DNA of 64,000 nt from Streptomyces smyrnaeus (GTDB taxonomy: Bacteria; Actinomycetota; Actinomycetes; Streptomycetales; Streptomycetaceae), in assembly GCF_017676345.1 (NCBI RefSeq), contig NZ_JAFFZM010000004.1, positions 306,554 through 370,553 of the forward strand. The letters are read 5' to 3'. Each line of letters opens with the position of its first letter. The stretch's first letter is position 1. The notes beneath the pieces are model-generated. The model did not search any database. It saw only the letters and a list, made by a program, of their open reading frames with translations, and was not told the origin of the DNA. Made by a program: the position numbers and the translations under genes. Of this stretch, positions 18,612 through 27,219 are shown piece after piece.

Positions 18612-19724
18612 ATGCGCACCGCCGACACTCTCTCGATCGAACTCCCGCCGCGCTACTGTCCTCTCCCCACAGCGCGCCATCCCGACGAGGCAGCCCTGGC
18701 CCGACACACCGCCGACTGGATCAACCAGTTCGCACCCGCGCTGACACCCCGGCAAAAGGCCCGCATGCGCGGCAACGACTGCCCCGGCTTCTACGGGCGG
18801 ATCATGCCCCGAGCCCCGGCCGAACGGCTGCGACTGGCAGTGGACTGGTGCACATTGATGTTCCACCTCGATGACGCGTACGACGAAGGGCACACACGAT
18901 CCGCCGCCGATCGCACGGGCCGCTTCGCGGACCTGACCACCAGGCTCGTACGGGTTCTGGAGGCCCCCGACGCGCGGGTGGACAGCCCCGATGACACGTT
19001 TGACACCTTCATTCCGGCGGTACGGGACCTGGCACTGCGAGCGCACCGGTGGGCCACCCCTGCCCAGGTGCGGCGCTGCGTCGAAGCACACCGGGCCTGG
19101 TTCCTCGCCATGCTGTGGGAGTTCGGCCACCGTGCCGCACACAGCACGCCGGCGCTCAACGACTACGCCCACCTGCGCCGGCACACCGCGGCGGGTGCCG
19201 CCACGCTGGCCTGGGCGGAGATCATCGACGGGGAAGAGATACCCGACCGGGAGCTGTCCTCACCTCTCGTAGGAGCTCTGACCGAACTCGCTTTCACCAC
19301 CGCCGCCTTCGACGACGACCTCTTCTCCTACGGCAAGGAGCAGTGGGTTGCCCGCCACGAAGGTACCCCGCCGTCCGGACTCGGGCTCGTGGAGATCCTG
19401 CGCCGCGAGCGCAGTTGCACCCAGCAGGAAGCACTGCGGACGGCGACGGAGCTGTGCAACCGGCTCACCCACCGCTACATCGAGCTCCGCGAGCAGGTCG
19501 GTCCGCTTGCGAGCCGTCCCCTGCGCGCCTACCTGGACCACTTGGACCACCTGCTGCCCGGAAACCTCGAATGGGGCCTGAGCGCCGACCGTTACCGCAA
19601 CCCCGACGGCCGCTCACCCGGTGCTGTCACCACCACGGGATCCTGGACTCGGACCCCACCCGCCGACACCTCCCCACCCCCGATCCCCTCCATCGCCTGG
19701 TGGTGGGACTCCCTCGACCAATGA
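18612..19724 (+). CDS. Class I terpene synthase (sesquiterpene-cyclase type)
   Basis: The 370-residue protein has the metal-binding aspartate motif D87-D88-A-Y-D91 (HLDDAYDEG). The second Mg-binding triad is D235-D236-L-F-S239-Y-G-K-E243, the NSE motif with its first Asn replaced by Asp, followed by the usual basic residue pair. The region between (a long helix with [10 protein letters not shown]) and the C-terminal RY segment (SADRYRNPD) fit bacterial terpene cyclases. The C-terminus carries a roughly 30-residue Pro/Thr-rich tail. It would cyclise farnesyl or geranyl(geranyl) diphosphate, and the preceding P450 probably tailors the product. The ATG at 18612 is preceded by GCGAGG. Confidence 0.9.
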   Translation: MRTADTLSIELPPRYCPLPTARHPDEAALARHTADWINQFAPALTPRQKARMRGNDCPGFYGRIMPRAPAERLRLAVDWCTLMFHLDDAYDEGHTRSAADRTGRFADLTTRLVRVLEAPDARVDSPDDTFDTFIPAVRDLALRAHRWATPAQVRRCVEAHRAWFLAMLWEFGHRAAHSTPALNDYAHLRRHTAAGAATLAWAEIIDGEEIPDRELSSPLVGALTELAFTTAAFDDDLFSYGKEQWVARHEGTPPSGLGLVEILRRERSCTQQEALRTATELCNRLTHRYIELREQVGPLASRPLRAYLDHLDHLLPGNLEWGLSADRYRNPDGRSPGAVTTTGSWTRTPPADTSPPPIPSIAWWWDSLDQ

Positions 19725-19756
19725 AGCGACCCACACTCCGGACGAAGGGGTGGTGC

Positions 19757-19820
19757 CTCGGCCTCGTGGAACCGCCCATCCGGTCCCGGGCCGCCGCCCC
19801 GGTACCGGGGCGAGGCCGAG
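19757..19820 (+). terminator. Nested inverted repeat after the terpene synthase
   Basis: CTCGGCCTCG (19757-19766) pairs with CGAGGCCGAG (19811-19820), and the loop contains the 14-base palindrome CCCCGGTACCGGGG (19797-19810). It lies about 30 bases after the terpene synthase stop, so transcription termination is the likely role. There is no T-run. Confidence 0.5.
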
Positions 19821-19929
19821 CTGGTCGGCTCCGCCTTCCATGGACGGGAAGCGAGAAGCGCGGCATCGGCCACCCCGTGTGCGTCGGTCAGCACCGGGGG
19901 CCGGGGCCCGGGACTGCACACTGCTGAAT

Positions 19930-20030
19930 CAGGCCTTGCGCGGCAGTTCCTCGTGGACTTCACCCGGCCAGAAGAAGTCGGTGATGAGAAACCACGAGCT
20001 GTCCTGCTGTTCGAAATGGACGACCACACC
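19930..20030 (-). pseudogene. C-terminal gene fragment of unknown family
   Basis: The minus strand, in the frame ending at the TGA at 19930-19932, reads a convincing protein tail rich in Phe/Trp: VVVHFEQQDSSWFLITDFFW followed by PGEVHEELPRKA. An in-frame stop a few codons upstream removes the rest, and no start fits. The wet, aromatic composition differs from random GC-rich translation and suggests the end of a SnoaL-like or similar small domain. I do not recognise the family. The rest of 19725-20138 shows nothing else. Confidence 0.35.
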
Positions 20031-20138
20031 ACTTGCATTTCTTCACAAGGAGAAAGGGCTCAAATACCCGGTGACAGCTCGGTGCTGCCGAATCGGCGGC
20101 GTGCGCAAAGGCGTGGTCTTCCGGTGGTCAACGCACAG

Positions 20139-20164
20139 CCCCGGCAGGGGTGGCCCTGCCGGGG
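20139..20164 (-). terminator. 11-bp perfect hairpin terminator
   Basis: CCCCGGCAGGG (20139-20149) pairs perfectly with CCCTGCCGGGG (20154-20164) around a GTGG loop. It lies 20 bases beyond the stop of the secreted-protein gene on the minus strand, so it is probably its terminator. Confidence 0.7.
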
Positions 20165-20183
20165 CGTGTTCCGTCAGTGTGGT

Positions 20184-20648
20184 TCAGCAGCGGCGCCAGC
20201 CGCCGGGCCAGCTGCCATTGCCGCGCGGACGCCACCAGCAATTGTTGTCTGTGCCGATGGTCGCCACGCCGACCGGGCTGGTGGCGTAGGTGCCATTGGG
20301 CGCGGCGGTACGGGCCTTGCCGCCGAGGCTCTTCCAGCCGCTAGCGCCTTTCCAGATGTGCCACACGGCGTAGTTGGTGCCGACCACGAAGTACTCGTAG
20401 TTGCCGCCACCCCAGTCGTACCTGAAGTAGTCGAACCCGCATACGCGGTAGCCACGGTGGCCGTAGGCGTCAATGGCGCAGGCGGCTTTGACCGACGCCT
20501 TGTCCTTGGAGCCTTCGAACTTCTTGACGATCGGCTTGGACCGCAGTTGCGGTGTGTCCTTGGCTGCGGCCGTCCCGGGTACAGCGAGGCTGACGCCGAT
20601 GGCTAAGGCAGCCGTTGCTGCAGCGGTCAAGGATCGAACTGATGCCAC
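20184..20648 (-). CDS. Secreted protein of unknown function
   Basis: The 154-residue product begins at the GTG at 20648 behind GGGAGGGG. It has a classical Sec signal peptide: a VASVRS basic start, a hydrophobic core (AAATAALAIGVSLAV) and cleavage after GTAAA. The mature part has about 125 residues with a Tyr/Trp/Gly-rich centre (FDYFRYDWGGGNYEYFVVG) and five cysteines, the last one residue from the end, suggesting disulfide bonding outside the cell. I do not recognise the family. It follows the terpene pair on the opposite strand with its own terminator. Confidence 0.75.
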   Translation of the reverse strand: MASVRSLTAAATAALAIGVSLAVPGTAAAKDTPQLRSKPIVKKFEGSKDKASVKAACAIDAYGHRGYRVCGFDYFRYDWGGGNYEYFVVGTNYAVWHIWKGASGWKSLGGKARTAAPNGTYATSPVGVATIGTDNNCWWRPRGNGSWPGGWRRC

Positions 20649-21049
20649 GGTTCCCCTCCCTTGATTTCCCCACGCCCGCCGCCAAGCCGGATTCATACCC
20701 GCTGGGGGCCGGGCGTGTGTCGGGGGGAACATATCCAGGGGAACTTTCAGCGGGCAATGAACGCTGATGCGGTTGCCTTGCGTTTGAGACATTCCGCTTC
20801 GGGAGACTTCTCGCGCAGTCAGCGTTCCACCGGAAATGGAAATCCGGAGCACCGGCCAAGGATTCCCCACCTGCTGGTCAAGGGTGAGAGGCTCTCGGGG
20901 TGGCTGATCCGATCACGGCGGTCGCCGGGCCGTTCCTGCGAGACCGGGAGCGGCACCGACGCGCGAGTGTGGGGTCGGCAGGCTCTGCCAGGGGGCGGGC
21001 ACCGTACGAGCGAGCCGTGGAGCCGGGTCGGCGGCAGCCTGGCCCGCGC
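20649..21049. other. Intergenic region with no gene seen
   Basis: About 400 bases lie between the MFS stop and the secreted-protein start, both on the minus strand. The part next to 20648 must hold the secreted-protein promoter, but I see no convincing -10/-35 pair. Frames on both strands look like noise. Confidence 0.5.
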
Positions 21050-22336
21050 TCATTGCGGAAGTGGCGTGCGAGATGTGCGGCCGCGGGTGCGCAGCCGCCG
21101 CGTCACCCGGAGCATGAGCGCCGACGCGGCCAGGCAGTGGACGCCCATGGCCGCGATCTGTCCCGGATAGCTGACGCCGCCGTCGATCAGCAGGCCGCTC
21201 ACCCCCGGGCCCACCGCCGCCGCGCAGACCAGGACCGCCACCACGACCGCGCGGATGGCGCCGAGGTGCCCGACGCCGTACACCTCCGGCCAGGTCGCCC
21301 CGAACAGGCTGAGCGACAAGCCGTTGGTGACGCCGTACAGCGCCATGAAGGCGAAGACGCTCCACTGGCCGTCCGCCGAACTCAGGACGAGCAGTCCGCA
21401 GCCGAGCGGCAGCAGGAAGTACGGCAGCATGGTCAGCGCGGTCAGCCGGTCGAGCATGTGACCGCCTGCCAGGTTGAAGACCACGGTCGTCGCGGCGGAC
21501 GCCGCGAACGCCGACCCGCTCGCCTCCGGCGACCAGTGGCGCAGCTCGGCCAGGTACGCCTGGTGGAAGAAGACCGTGTTGCCGATCAGCGCCGGCGCCG
21601 CGACGGCCGGCATCAGCAGATAGAAGTACGGGTCACGCAGTGCTTCGGCACGGGTCCAGGTGGGAGCGGTCGCCGCGGTGACCGCCGCACCCTCGGTGCC
21701 ACCGCTCGGCCGGCGCTCCCGCGCGAACAGCAGCGGGAGCAAGCAGCCGGCAACGGCCAGCACCGCGGCGGCCCCCCACCACGCGGACCGCCAGCCGACC
21801 CCGGCAGCCACCGCGACGGCCAGCATCGGGAGCAGCGCCTCGCCCGTGTTCAGCCCCAGCGTCGCCACCGACACCGCCCGCCCGCGCTGATGGGTGAACC
21901 AGCGCCCCATCAGGGTGAACGAGGTGTGCGTCATCATGCCCTGCCCGAAGAAGCGGAGCAGCACCAGAGCCGCGAACAGCACCGCCACATGCGGTGACAG
22001 GGCCATGGCGACCGCGCCCAGGGCGAGCGGCGGTACGGTGACGCGGACCACCGCGCGTGCGGAGTGATGGTCGATGACATGGCCGGCCCGGACCAGGGTG
22101 AAGGCGCCCACCAGCGTCGCCGCCGTGTACAGGCCGCCGAACGTGCCGTGTGAGAGCTCGTGTTCCGTACGAATGTCGTCGGAGAAGAGCGAGATGAAGA
22201 AGGTCTGGCCGAAGGACGAGAGGAAGAAGAGCAGGAAGCCCCCGGACAGCAGCCGCACGTCACCGCGGGCAAAACCACCGGTCGCCGGTGCTCGGCTACT
22301 GCTCCGGGGCACGTCCTCGGCCCTGCTCTCGGCCAT
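21050..22336 (-). CDS. MFS transporter, probable product exporter of the 21-31 kb cluster
   Basis: The 428-residue protein has twelve hydrophobic segments. The first is GGFLLFFLSSFGQTFFISLF, and the loop between helices 2 and 3 carries AGHVIDHHSAR, the usual MFS A-motif place in a degenerate form. Its pattern (sHGTFGGLYTAATL...) resembles the monocarboxylate/oxalate-formate branch of MFS. I start at the ATG at 22336, preceded by AGCAGGACG; the ATG at 22360 is an alternative. It is the last gene of the minus-strand run beginning with the EctC-like gene and starts 53 bases after the flavoenzyme stop, so it is probably the operon's transporter. Confidence 0.88.
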   Translation of the reverse strand: MAESRAEDVPRSSSRAPATGGFARGDVRLLSGGFLLFFLSSFGQTFFISLFSDDIRTEHELSHGTFGGLYTAATLVGAFTLVRAGHVIDHHSARAVVRVTVPPLALGAVAMALSPHVAVLFAALVLLRFFGQGMMTHTSFTLMGRWFTHQRGRAVSVATLGLNTGEALLPMLAVAVAAGVGWRSAWWGAAAVLAVAGCLLPLLFARERRPSGGTEGAAVTAATAPTWTRAEALRDPYFYLLMPAVAAPALIGNTVFFHQAYLAELRHWSPEASGSAFAASAATTVVFNLAGGHMLDRLTALTMLPYFLLPLGCGLLVLSSADGQWSVFAFMALYGVTNGLSLSLFGATWPEVYGVGHLGAIRAVVVAVLVCAAAVGPGVSGLLIDGGVSYPGQIAAMGVHCLAASALMLRVTRRLRTRGRTSRTPLPQ

Positions 22337-22388
22337 GCGCTTCGTCCTGCTCCCGGGCATGCGCTTGGGAGGGCGCCTCACGTGGCCA

Positions 22389-23693
22389 TCAGCGGTGCGA
22401 CTCCGCGACTGCCGGGAGCGCGTCGTCGCGCCCCGGCACACCTGAGCGCCCCGGCACACCTGAGCCCGCGGTCGTGGCGCCCCCGGACTCGATGGCCAGG
22501 GCCGCGTAGGCGGGGAAATTCAGCGCCCAGCTCACGTCCCGGTGCGCAGCCATCATCTGAAGGTCCCGCCAATGGCGTGCGACAACGGACGCGTCGTGGT
22601 GGGCGGCGGTGCCTGCCAGCTGGACCAGCCGCTGCACGGCCCGGACGCACAGCCGCGCCAGATACGCGCGGTCCCTGCTGATCACGGCACCTTCCTGGGA
22701 TGTCAGGGCCCGTCGGCCGACACCCGCAGAGTGCAGTGTGGCGCACACGGCGCTGTACAGATGACGCGCGCAGGCCAGTTCCGCCGCGCTCTCCGTCAGC
22801 CCGTCCTGCACCAGTAGATCGTCCAGCGCCCGCGGCCGACCCCCGTCACGGGGGCTGAGCGACGCGGCATAGTGGTCGAACGCGCCTTCGGCGCAGCCCA
22901 GCAGCGGTCCGATGACCACACTGTTCATGTAGTGCAGATAGGGGACACCACCCAGGTAGTCGGTGGACCCGGCTCCGGCTCCGGTTCCGGTTCGGGGCCC
23001 GGCTCCGGGGCCGGGTCCGGACCCGTTCGGCCAGCGCTCGCCGAAGCACGCGTCGAAGGAGGTGACCAGGGCGTCCGCTACGAAGACGCCGTCCACCAGG
23101 ATGTTCTTGGAGCCGGTCGCGGACATCCCGGAGACGTGCCATCCGTCCTCCACCGTCACCTGGTCGGCGCGGAGGGGGACGAGGACGCGTTCCGGCGCGC
23201 TCGGCGACTCGCACCAGCCGTTCAGCATGACCCAGTTCGCATGGTCGACGGCGGAGCAGAACCGCCACCGCCCTGCCACCTCGAAGCCGCCGGGAACTCG
23301 GGTGATCCGCCCGTCGACCGGAGCTGAGGCCGTCGAGAAGACCTGCCGCACACCTTTGGCGAACAGCAGTCCGGAGGCCTCCGGTGACAGCCGCCCGGCC
23401 AGCGCGGCGTGCCCGCCGACGACCCCGATGGTCCACCCCGTGGAGGGGCAGGCCCGGGCCGCCCGCCGGGCCGCCTCGGCCAGGGTCGGCCAGCCGCTCC
23501 CCGGACCACCGTGGCACGTGGGCGCGGCGAGACTCAGCAATCCGGAGTCGAGCAACTCGTCGACGGTCTCCCTCGGCAGGGTGCGCTCGCGCTCGGCGCC
23601 GGCGGCCCGCCCCCGCCAGGTGCCCGCGAGCGCCTCGACCCGGGCGCAGACATCACCGTCCGTGTCGTCCGGTGGCGCACCCTCGCCCCTCAT
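22389..23693 (-). CDS. Acyl-CoA-dehydrogenase-like flavoenzyme (group D monooxygenase or oxidase type)
   Basis: The 434-residue protein has the N-terminal helical domain (PRETVDELLDSGLLSLAAP), the flavin-contacting loop STASAPVDG, the middle beta-domain with VAGRWRFCSAVDHANWVMLNG, and the C-terminal helical bundle. This pattern (GxWxFxSG-like, then W..LN) matches ACAD-fold hydroxylases such as HsaA and PlaO-type enzymes in secondary metabolism more than true acyl-CoA dehydrogenases. A Gly/Pro/Thr repeat, GPGPGAGPRTGTGAGAG, interrupts the fold near residue 228, encoded by a low-complexity stretch at 22975-23030. The start overlaps the preceding stop (ATGA, 23690-23693), so it is coupled to the methyltransferase-like gene. 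It probably hydroxylates or desaturates an aromatic or amine intermediate. Confidence 0.82.
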   Translation of the reverse strand: MRGEGAPPDDTDGDVCARVEALAGTWRGRAAGAERERTLPRETVDELLDSGLLSLAAPTCHGGPGSGWPTLAEAARRAARACPSTGWTIGVVGGHAALAGRLSPEASGLLFAKGVRQVFSTASAPVDGRITRVPGGFEVAGRWRFCSAVDHANWVMLNGWCESPSAPERVLVPLRADQVTVEDGWHVSGMSATGSKNILVDGVFVADALVTSFDACFGERWPNGSGPGPGAGPRTGTGAGAGSTDYLGGVPYLHYMNSVVIGPLLGCAEGAFDHYAASLSPRDGGRPRALDDLLVQDGLTESAAELACARHLYSAVCATLHSAGVGRRALTSQEGAVISRDRAYLARLCVRAVQRLVQLAGTAAHHDASVVARHWRDLQMMAAHRDVSWALNFPAYAALAIESGGATTAGSGVPGRSGVPGRDDALPAVAESHR

Positions 23694-24790
23694 ACGGCCC
23701 CCTCCCGCTCGCGACCACCCACCCGGCGCGCGGAGGCGTCCTCGAAGCGGAACTCCTCCGGAATGAGGGGCTCTCCCGCCAGTTCGAGGAATTCCGCGAG
23801 CCGCTCGGCGTCGTCCGAGGCCACGAACTCGTAGAAGTTGGTGGCGTGCCAGATCACATGGACGTGGTTGAACCGGTCACCCAGCGCGCCCACCAGATCG
23901 TCGAACTCGACCTGCCCGTCGGTCATCCGCTGTAACATCTGCCGGCGTTTGCGTGCGATGTCCGCCGGAGTGAAGTACGCCGCCTTGTGCACCTCGTCCT
24001 TCACCCGTTCCCGGCGCTGGTACTCCTGCGGGTCGGGGTGGTTGAGCTTCTCCAGGAAGAACGCGAGCCCGTCCGGCCGCAGCAAGCCGGCGACGTGGTC
24101 GATCTGCGCCGCGCGTTCCTTGCCGTAGAACTGGAAGGCGGCCGTTTCGTAGAGGAAGTCGACCCCGCCCCGGAACGGGGCGTACTCGTCCCGCTCGTGC
24201 AGTGTGCGGGCCGTCAGTCGGAAGAGCGACTCGGGGAAGTAGCGCGACACCGCCGGGTCGGCATAGCGGTGGAACCACGGCTCGTTGGCCTTGTTCGGCG
24301 AGCTCGTCAGCGTCTTGATCCGCCCTCGGGAGAAGGAAGCCAGGGTCCGTCCGTTGGTGCCGTCGAACGCGTCTGCCTCGTAGAAGGTGAAGTCTCTCGG
24401 CTCGGCCGCCGACCTGCGTTCGATCAGCCGGGACAGCGCGACACCGACGCGCGACATCTCTTCGAGTATCCCCGGCACGCTCGCCAGGAAGTGCTGGAAA
24501 AGGGGACCGGAGCGCTCAACCATCGCGTCCTGGTAGTCGAGGAGCCGCCGGTCGCGGACCGCGTCCCGGATCGTGGAGCGGACCGGCACCCGCGGCACCT
24601 GGTCCCGGCCCGTGGCGATGTCGTCGAACCGGTCCGCGAGCCCGATCATGGACGAGGTCGCCACGTACTCCTGAGTCCCCGCGCCGCGTGGCAACTTGTC
24701 GGCGCTGTGCGGCAACTCGTCGGCCCCGTACGGTAACTCGCCGGCACCGCGCGGTGCGCCGTCCGGTGCCGTGGTTCCCTCCGTCGTCAT
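23690..24790 (-). CDS. SAM-dependent methyltransferase-like protein
   Basis: The 366-residue protein shows a class I methyltransferase layout in degenerate form: a cap region, FYEADAFDGTNGRTLASF around the expected SAM-binding strand, LFRLTARTLHE, a segment with LLRPDGLAFFLEKLNHPD that resembles the 'LLrPdGlf...EK' strand-5 element, and the C-terminal HVHVIWHATNFYEFVASDD block seen in tailoring methyltransferases of natural-product clusters. The N-terminus has an unusual tandem repeat of ELPxGAD-type units (residues 17-37). The classical GxGxG loop is not obvious, so the activity is uncertain. It is coupled by 4-base overlaps to the AMP ligase upstream and the flavoenzyme downstream. Confidence 0.6.
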   Translation of the reverse strand: MTTEGTTAPDGAPRGAGELPYGADELPHSADKLPRGAGTQEYVATSSMIGLADRFDDIATGRDQVPRVPVRSTIRDAVRDRRLLDYQDAMVERSGPLFQHFLASVPGILEEMSRVGVALSRLIERRSAAEPRDFTFYEADAFDGTNGRTLASFSRGRIKTLTSSPNKANEPWFHRYADPAVSRYFPESLFRLTARTLHERDEYAPFRGGVDFLYETAAFQFYGKERAAQIDHVAGLLRPDGLAFFLEKLNHPDPQEYQRRERVKDEVHKAAYFTPADIARKRRQMLQRMTDGQVEFDDLVGALGDRFNHVHVIWHATNFYEFVASDDAERLAEFLELAGEPLIPEEFRFEDASARRVGGREREGAV

Positions 24791-26370
24791 CGTCCTGTCT
24801 CCTTCCGCGCTTGCCCTGAGGTGTCGTTGCGGGCCATCGCGCGGCGGAGCGCGAGGCGATCGGTCTTCCCTGACGCGGTCCTCGGCAACTCCTCGTAGAG
24901 CGCGACCTGGGCCGGCACCATGTGCCAGTCCAGCCGATCGGCGCAGAAGGCCCGCAACTCCTCCGCGCTGACGGCGGACGGCTCGCGCAGTACGACACAG
25001 GCCGCCGGTACGTTGCCCGACCGCTCGTCCGGCACCGGCACGACGGCGACGTCGACCACGTCAGGACGTCCGCGCAGCAGTGCCTCGATCTCGTGCGGGT
25101 CCACCTGGAGAAGCGTCCGGCTGAAGCCGTCGTCCTTGCGGCGCACCCAGTACAGGTAGCCGTCCCGGTCGCGGGTGAACAGATCGCCGGTGAGGAACGT
25201 CCGGCCGCCGGACGGGTCGGTGCGCAGCACACGGGCGGTCAGCTCGGGCCTGCGCCAGTAGCCCTGCATCACCAGGTCGCCGGACACCGCGAGTTCCCCG
25301 ACGGTGTCCGGTTCCGTCACCGGTTCGCCCGCGTCGTCGATGAGCGCCGCCCGCACCCCGGGGATGGGCTTGCCGACCGACCCGGGGCGGCGGTCGATCT
25401 CTTCCGGCGGCAGGCCGCAGACCCGCTTGCACTCGGTGAGGCCGTACATCGAATGGATGCGCAGCGACGGGAAAGCGCCGCGCAACGCGGCGATGTGCTC
25501 GGGCGGGAGCCGCTGCCCGGTGCTGCACAGATAGCGGACGGAGGGGATCGCGTACCGGCCGAGGTCCCCGCGTGCGCACAGCCGTGTCAGTATCGAGGGG
25601 AAGGCGTGCACGGCAGTGACGCCCTCGCGATCGATGGTCTCGAAGATCTGCTCCGGCCCGTGTGGCAGCTGCCGGTGGAGCACCGCCCGACCGCCGAAGG
25701 CCAGCGGCATCATGATGTTGTAGAAGCCGAAGTCCGCGCCGATCGGAGTGAAGCTCAGCACAGCGTCGTCGGCCGTGTTCCCGAGATACTCGGTGACGGC
25801 GGTGAAGGCGGCGGACATGTTGGCGTGGCTGATCGCCACCCCCTTCGGGTCGGCGCTGGAGCCGCTGGTGTAGAACAGGGCGGCCAGCGGGCCCTCGACG
25901 GGGATGTCCGCGCCCCTTCTGTCGCGCTCGACCGGGCGCGACCGGCGCAGCACCGTCCCTCCGCCCAGGCGGATCACGGCGTTCAGGTCGGTGTCGCCGA
26001 ACAGGTCGCCCAGATCCTCCGCCCGGTCGGTGACGAGAGCGGCGGCGTCGGCCTCGCCGATCTGATGCACCAGCTTCTTCCGCCCGAACGTCTGGTGCGT
26101 GGTGGCGACGCAACATCCCGCCTTGAGGATGCCGAGGACCGCCGCCACGACATCCACCGAGATATCGGCGTACACCACCACGCGGTCGCCGGGCCGCGCG
26201 CCGAGGCGCGGCAGGGCGTCCGCGTACTCCTCGGCCAGTGTGTTCAACTGCCCGTAGGAGGTGTGCACTCCGTCGATGGTGAGGGCGGCTCGCCGGGGCT
26301 GTTCCGCGGCGTGCCGTGCGAACAGCGAGTGCAGCGGGGTACGGAGGGCGGAGGCGGGTCCGCGCGGCAT
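24787..26370 (-). CDS. AMP-dependent acyl/aryl ligase (adenylate-forming enzyme)
   Basis: The 527-residue enzyme has the adenylation core motifs: A3 FYTSGSSADPKG, A5 MYGLTECKR, a TGD motif before the hinge (TFLTGDLFTRDRDGYLYWV) and the terminal A10 lysine in RTASGKTDR. The A8 hinge region reads RRKDDGFSRTLLQVDPHEIE, keeping the DD but losing the usual Gly-x-Lys-x-x-Gly pattern. It should activate a carboxylic acid as an acyl-AMP; the acceptor could be CoA or an amine, since no carrier protein is encoded nearby. The ATG overlaps the EctC-like stop by one base (TGATG), and the methyltransferase-like gene overlaps its own stop, so the three are tightly coupled. Confidence 0.88.
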   Translation of the reverse strand: MPRGPASALRTPLHSLFARHAAEQPRRAALTIDGVHTSYGQLNTLAEEYADALPRLGARPGDRVVVYADISVDVVAAVLGILKAGCCVATTHQTFGRKKLVHQIGEADAAALVTDRAEDLGDLFGDTDLNAVIRLGGGTVLRRSRPVERDRRGADIPVEGPLAALFYTSGSSADPKGVAISHANMSAAFTAVTEYLGNTADDAVLSFTPIGADFGFYNIMMPLAFGGRAVLHRQLPHGPEQIFETIDREGVTAVHAFPSILTRLCARGDLGRYAIPSVRYLCSTGQRLPPEHIAALRGAFPSLRIHSMYGLTECKRVCGLPPEEIDRRPGSVGKPIPGVRAALIDDAGEPVTEPDTVGELAVSGDLVMQGYWRRPELTARVLRTDPSGGRTFLTGDLFTRDRDGYLYWVRRKDDGFSRTLLQVDPHEIEALLRGRPDVVDVAVVPVPDERSGNVPAACVVLREPSAVSAEELRAFCADRLDWHMVPAQVALYEELPRTASGKTDRLALRRAMARNDTSGQARKETGR

Positions 26371-26756
26371 CAGTAGGACGATGCTTCGGCGAGGTCCAGC
26401 GAATGGCGTTCAGTGCCCTGCAACGGAGGGTTGAACACACTCAGCAGCGTCAGATCGCACCCGGGATCCGCGCGCAGGCAGTGCCGGTCGTGTTTGTCGA
26501 GTGCGTACAGGACTCCGGGGGCGATGCGGTGGACAGCGCCCGAGGCCTCCTCGATCTCTCCGGTGCCGGAGAGGCAGTAGCAGGCTTCGAGATGTGAGCG
26601 GTATTCCAGGTGGGAGAAAGTGCCTGCGCGTACCACGGTGTGGCACACGGTGAATCCCATGTTGTCCACGGTGGTGAGAAGGCGGAGGCTCGTGCCGTTT
26701 CCCCACTCGACCTCGTACTTCGACCCGGCTAATTCACTCAGCGATCGGATCAACAT
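26370..26756 (-). CDS. ectC: Orphan EctC-like (L-ectoine synthase family) cupin cyclase
   Basis: The 128-residue protein matches EctC over its whole length: MLIRSLSEL start, VEWGNGTSLRLL, MGFTVCHTVVRAGT, LEYRSHLEACYCLSGTGEIE, YALDKHDRH and VFNPPLQGTERH. The presumed iron ligands of EctC (Glu57, Tyr84/85, His92/93) are present. The Cys that normally precedes VFNPP is Ser here. No ectA, ectB, ectD or ask_ect gene adjoins, so it is a solo EctC inside a biosynthetic operon. Ectoine synthase closes a ring by condensing an amide with an amine, and solo EctCs are known to act on other substrates. I start at the ATG at 26756 after GGAGTGCTCC; the 40 residues upstream have no homology. First gene of the coupled operon 26756-21050. 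Confidence 0.88.
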   Translation of the reverse strand: MLIRSLSELAGSKYEVEWGNGTSLRLLTTVDNMGFTVCHTVVRAGTFSHLEYRSHLEACYCLSGTGEIEEASGAVHRIAPGVLYALDKHDRHCLRADPGCDLTLLSVFNPPLQGTERHSLDLAEASSY

Positions 26757-27219
26757 CGGAGCACTCCAGTGTGGTGGTCGCCAGCATGGGGGAGTGGTGC
26801 CGAATTGCAGAGTCGGATTTCCCGAGGAACACGGGGCCGCCGACGAGAAGTTCACGGAGCTGCGAAAGTCGCTCACATCGGCACGTGGATCGATACCGAT
26901 GCGTGGAACAATTTCAGGGGACGTTACCCCATCACGCGTTTGACAGGCAAGGCCGCTCCGTCTCCCGTAATCCCCTCCCCACCGGATTGCCGGGGGGAAG
27001 CTTTACCAAAAGCGGCCTGCAAGCGGCCTGCGTATGTCCAGATCACCACCTCCCCGGGCGGGCCAAGGACAGGGTCCCTCCCCGGCGAGGTGGTGCATCA
27101 GGTGAGAGATGAGGCTCCCATGAACCAATGAGGCGATCCCCGGGCCGTACACACAGAAAACGTGCGCTGTATCGAATGCGGCTGCCGGTGCGTGCGTCCA
27201 GCGGCTCCCCGACGTTCGC
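26757..27219. other. Promoter region of the ectC-like operon and end of the secreted-protein unit
   Basis: The 463 bases contain no gene I can support. Two inverted repeats may end the upstream transcript: 27046-27093 (CCACCT..CCGG pairing with CCGG..AGGTGG) and 26977-26997 (CCCC-A-CCGG, ATTG loop, CCGG-GGGG). The 210 bases nearest 26756 presumably hold the ectC-like operon promoter; I see no confident -10/-35. AAGCGGCCTGC is repeated in tandem near 27010-27031. Confidence 0.4.

Noticed and set aside
26900..27130. Plus-strand TTGACA with a short leader-like frame (GTG, nine codons) near 27101
   Set aside because: No plus-strand gene follows and there is no -10 at the right distance.
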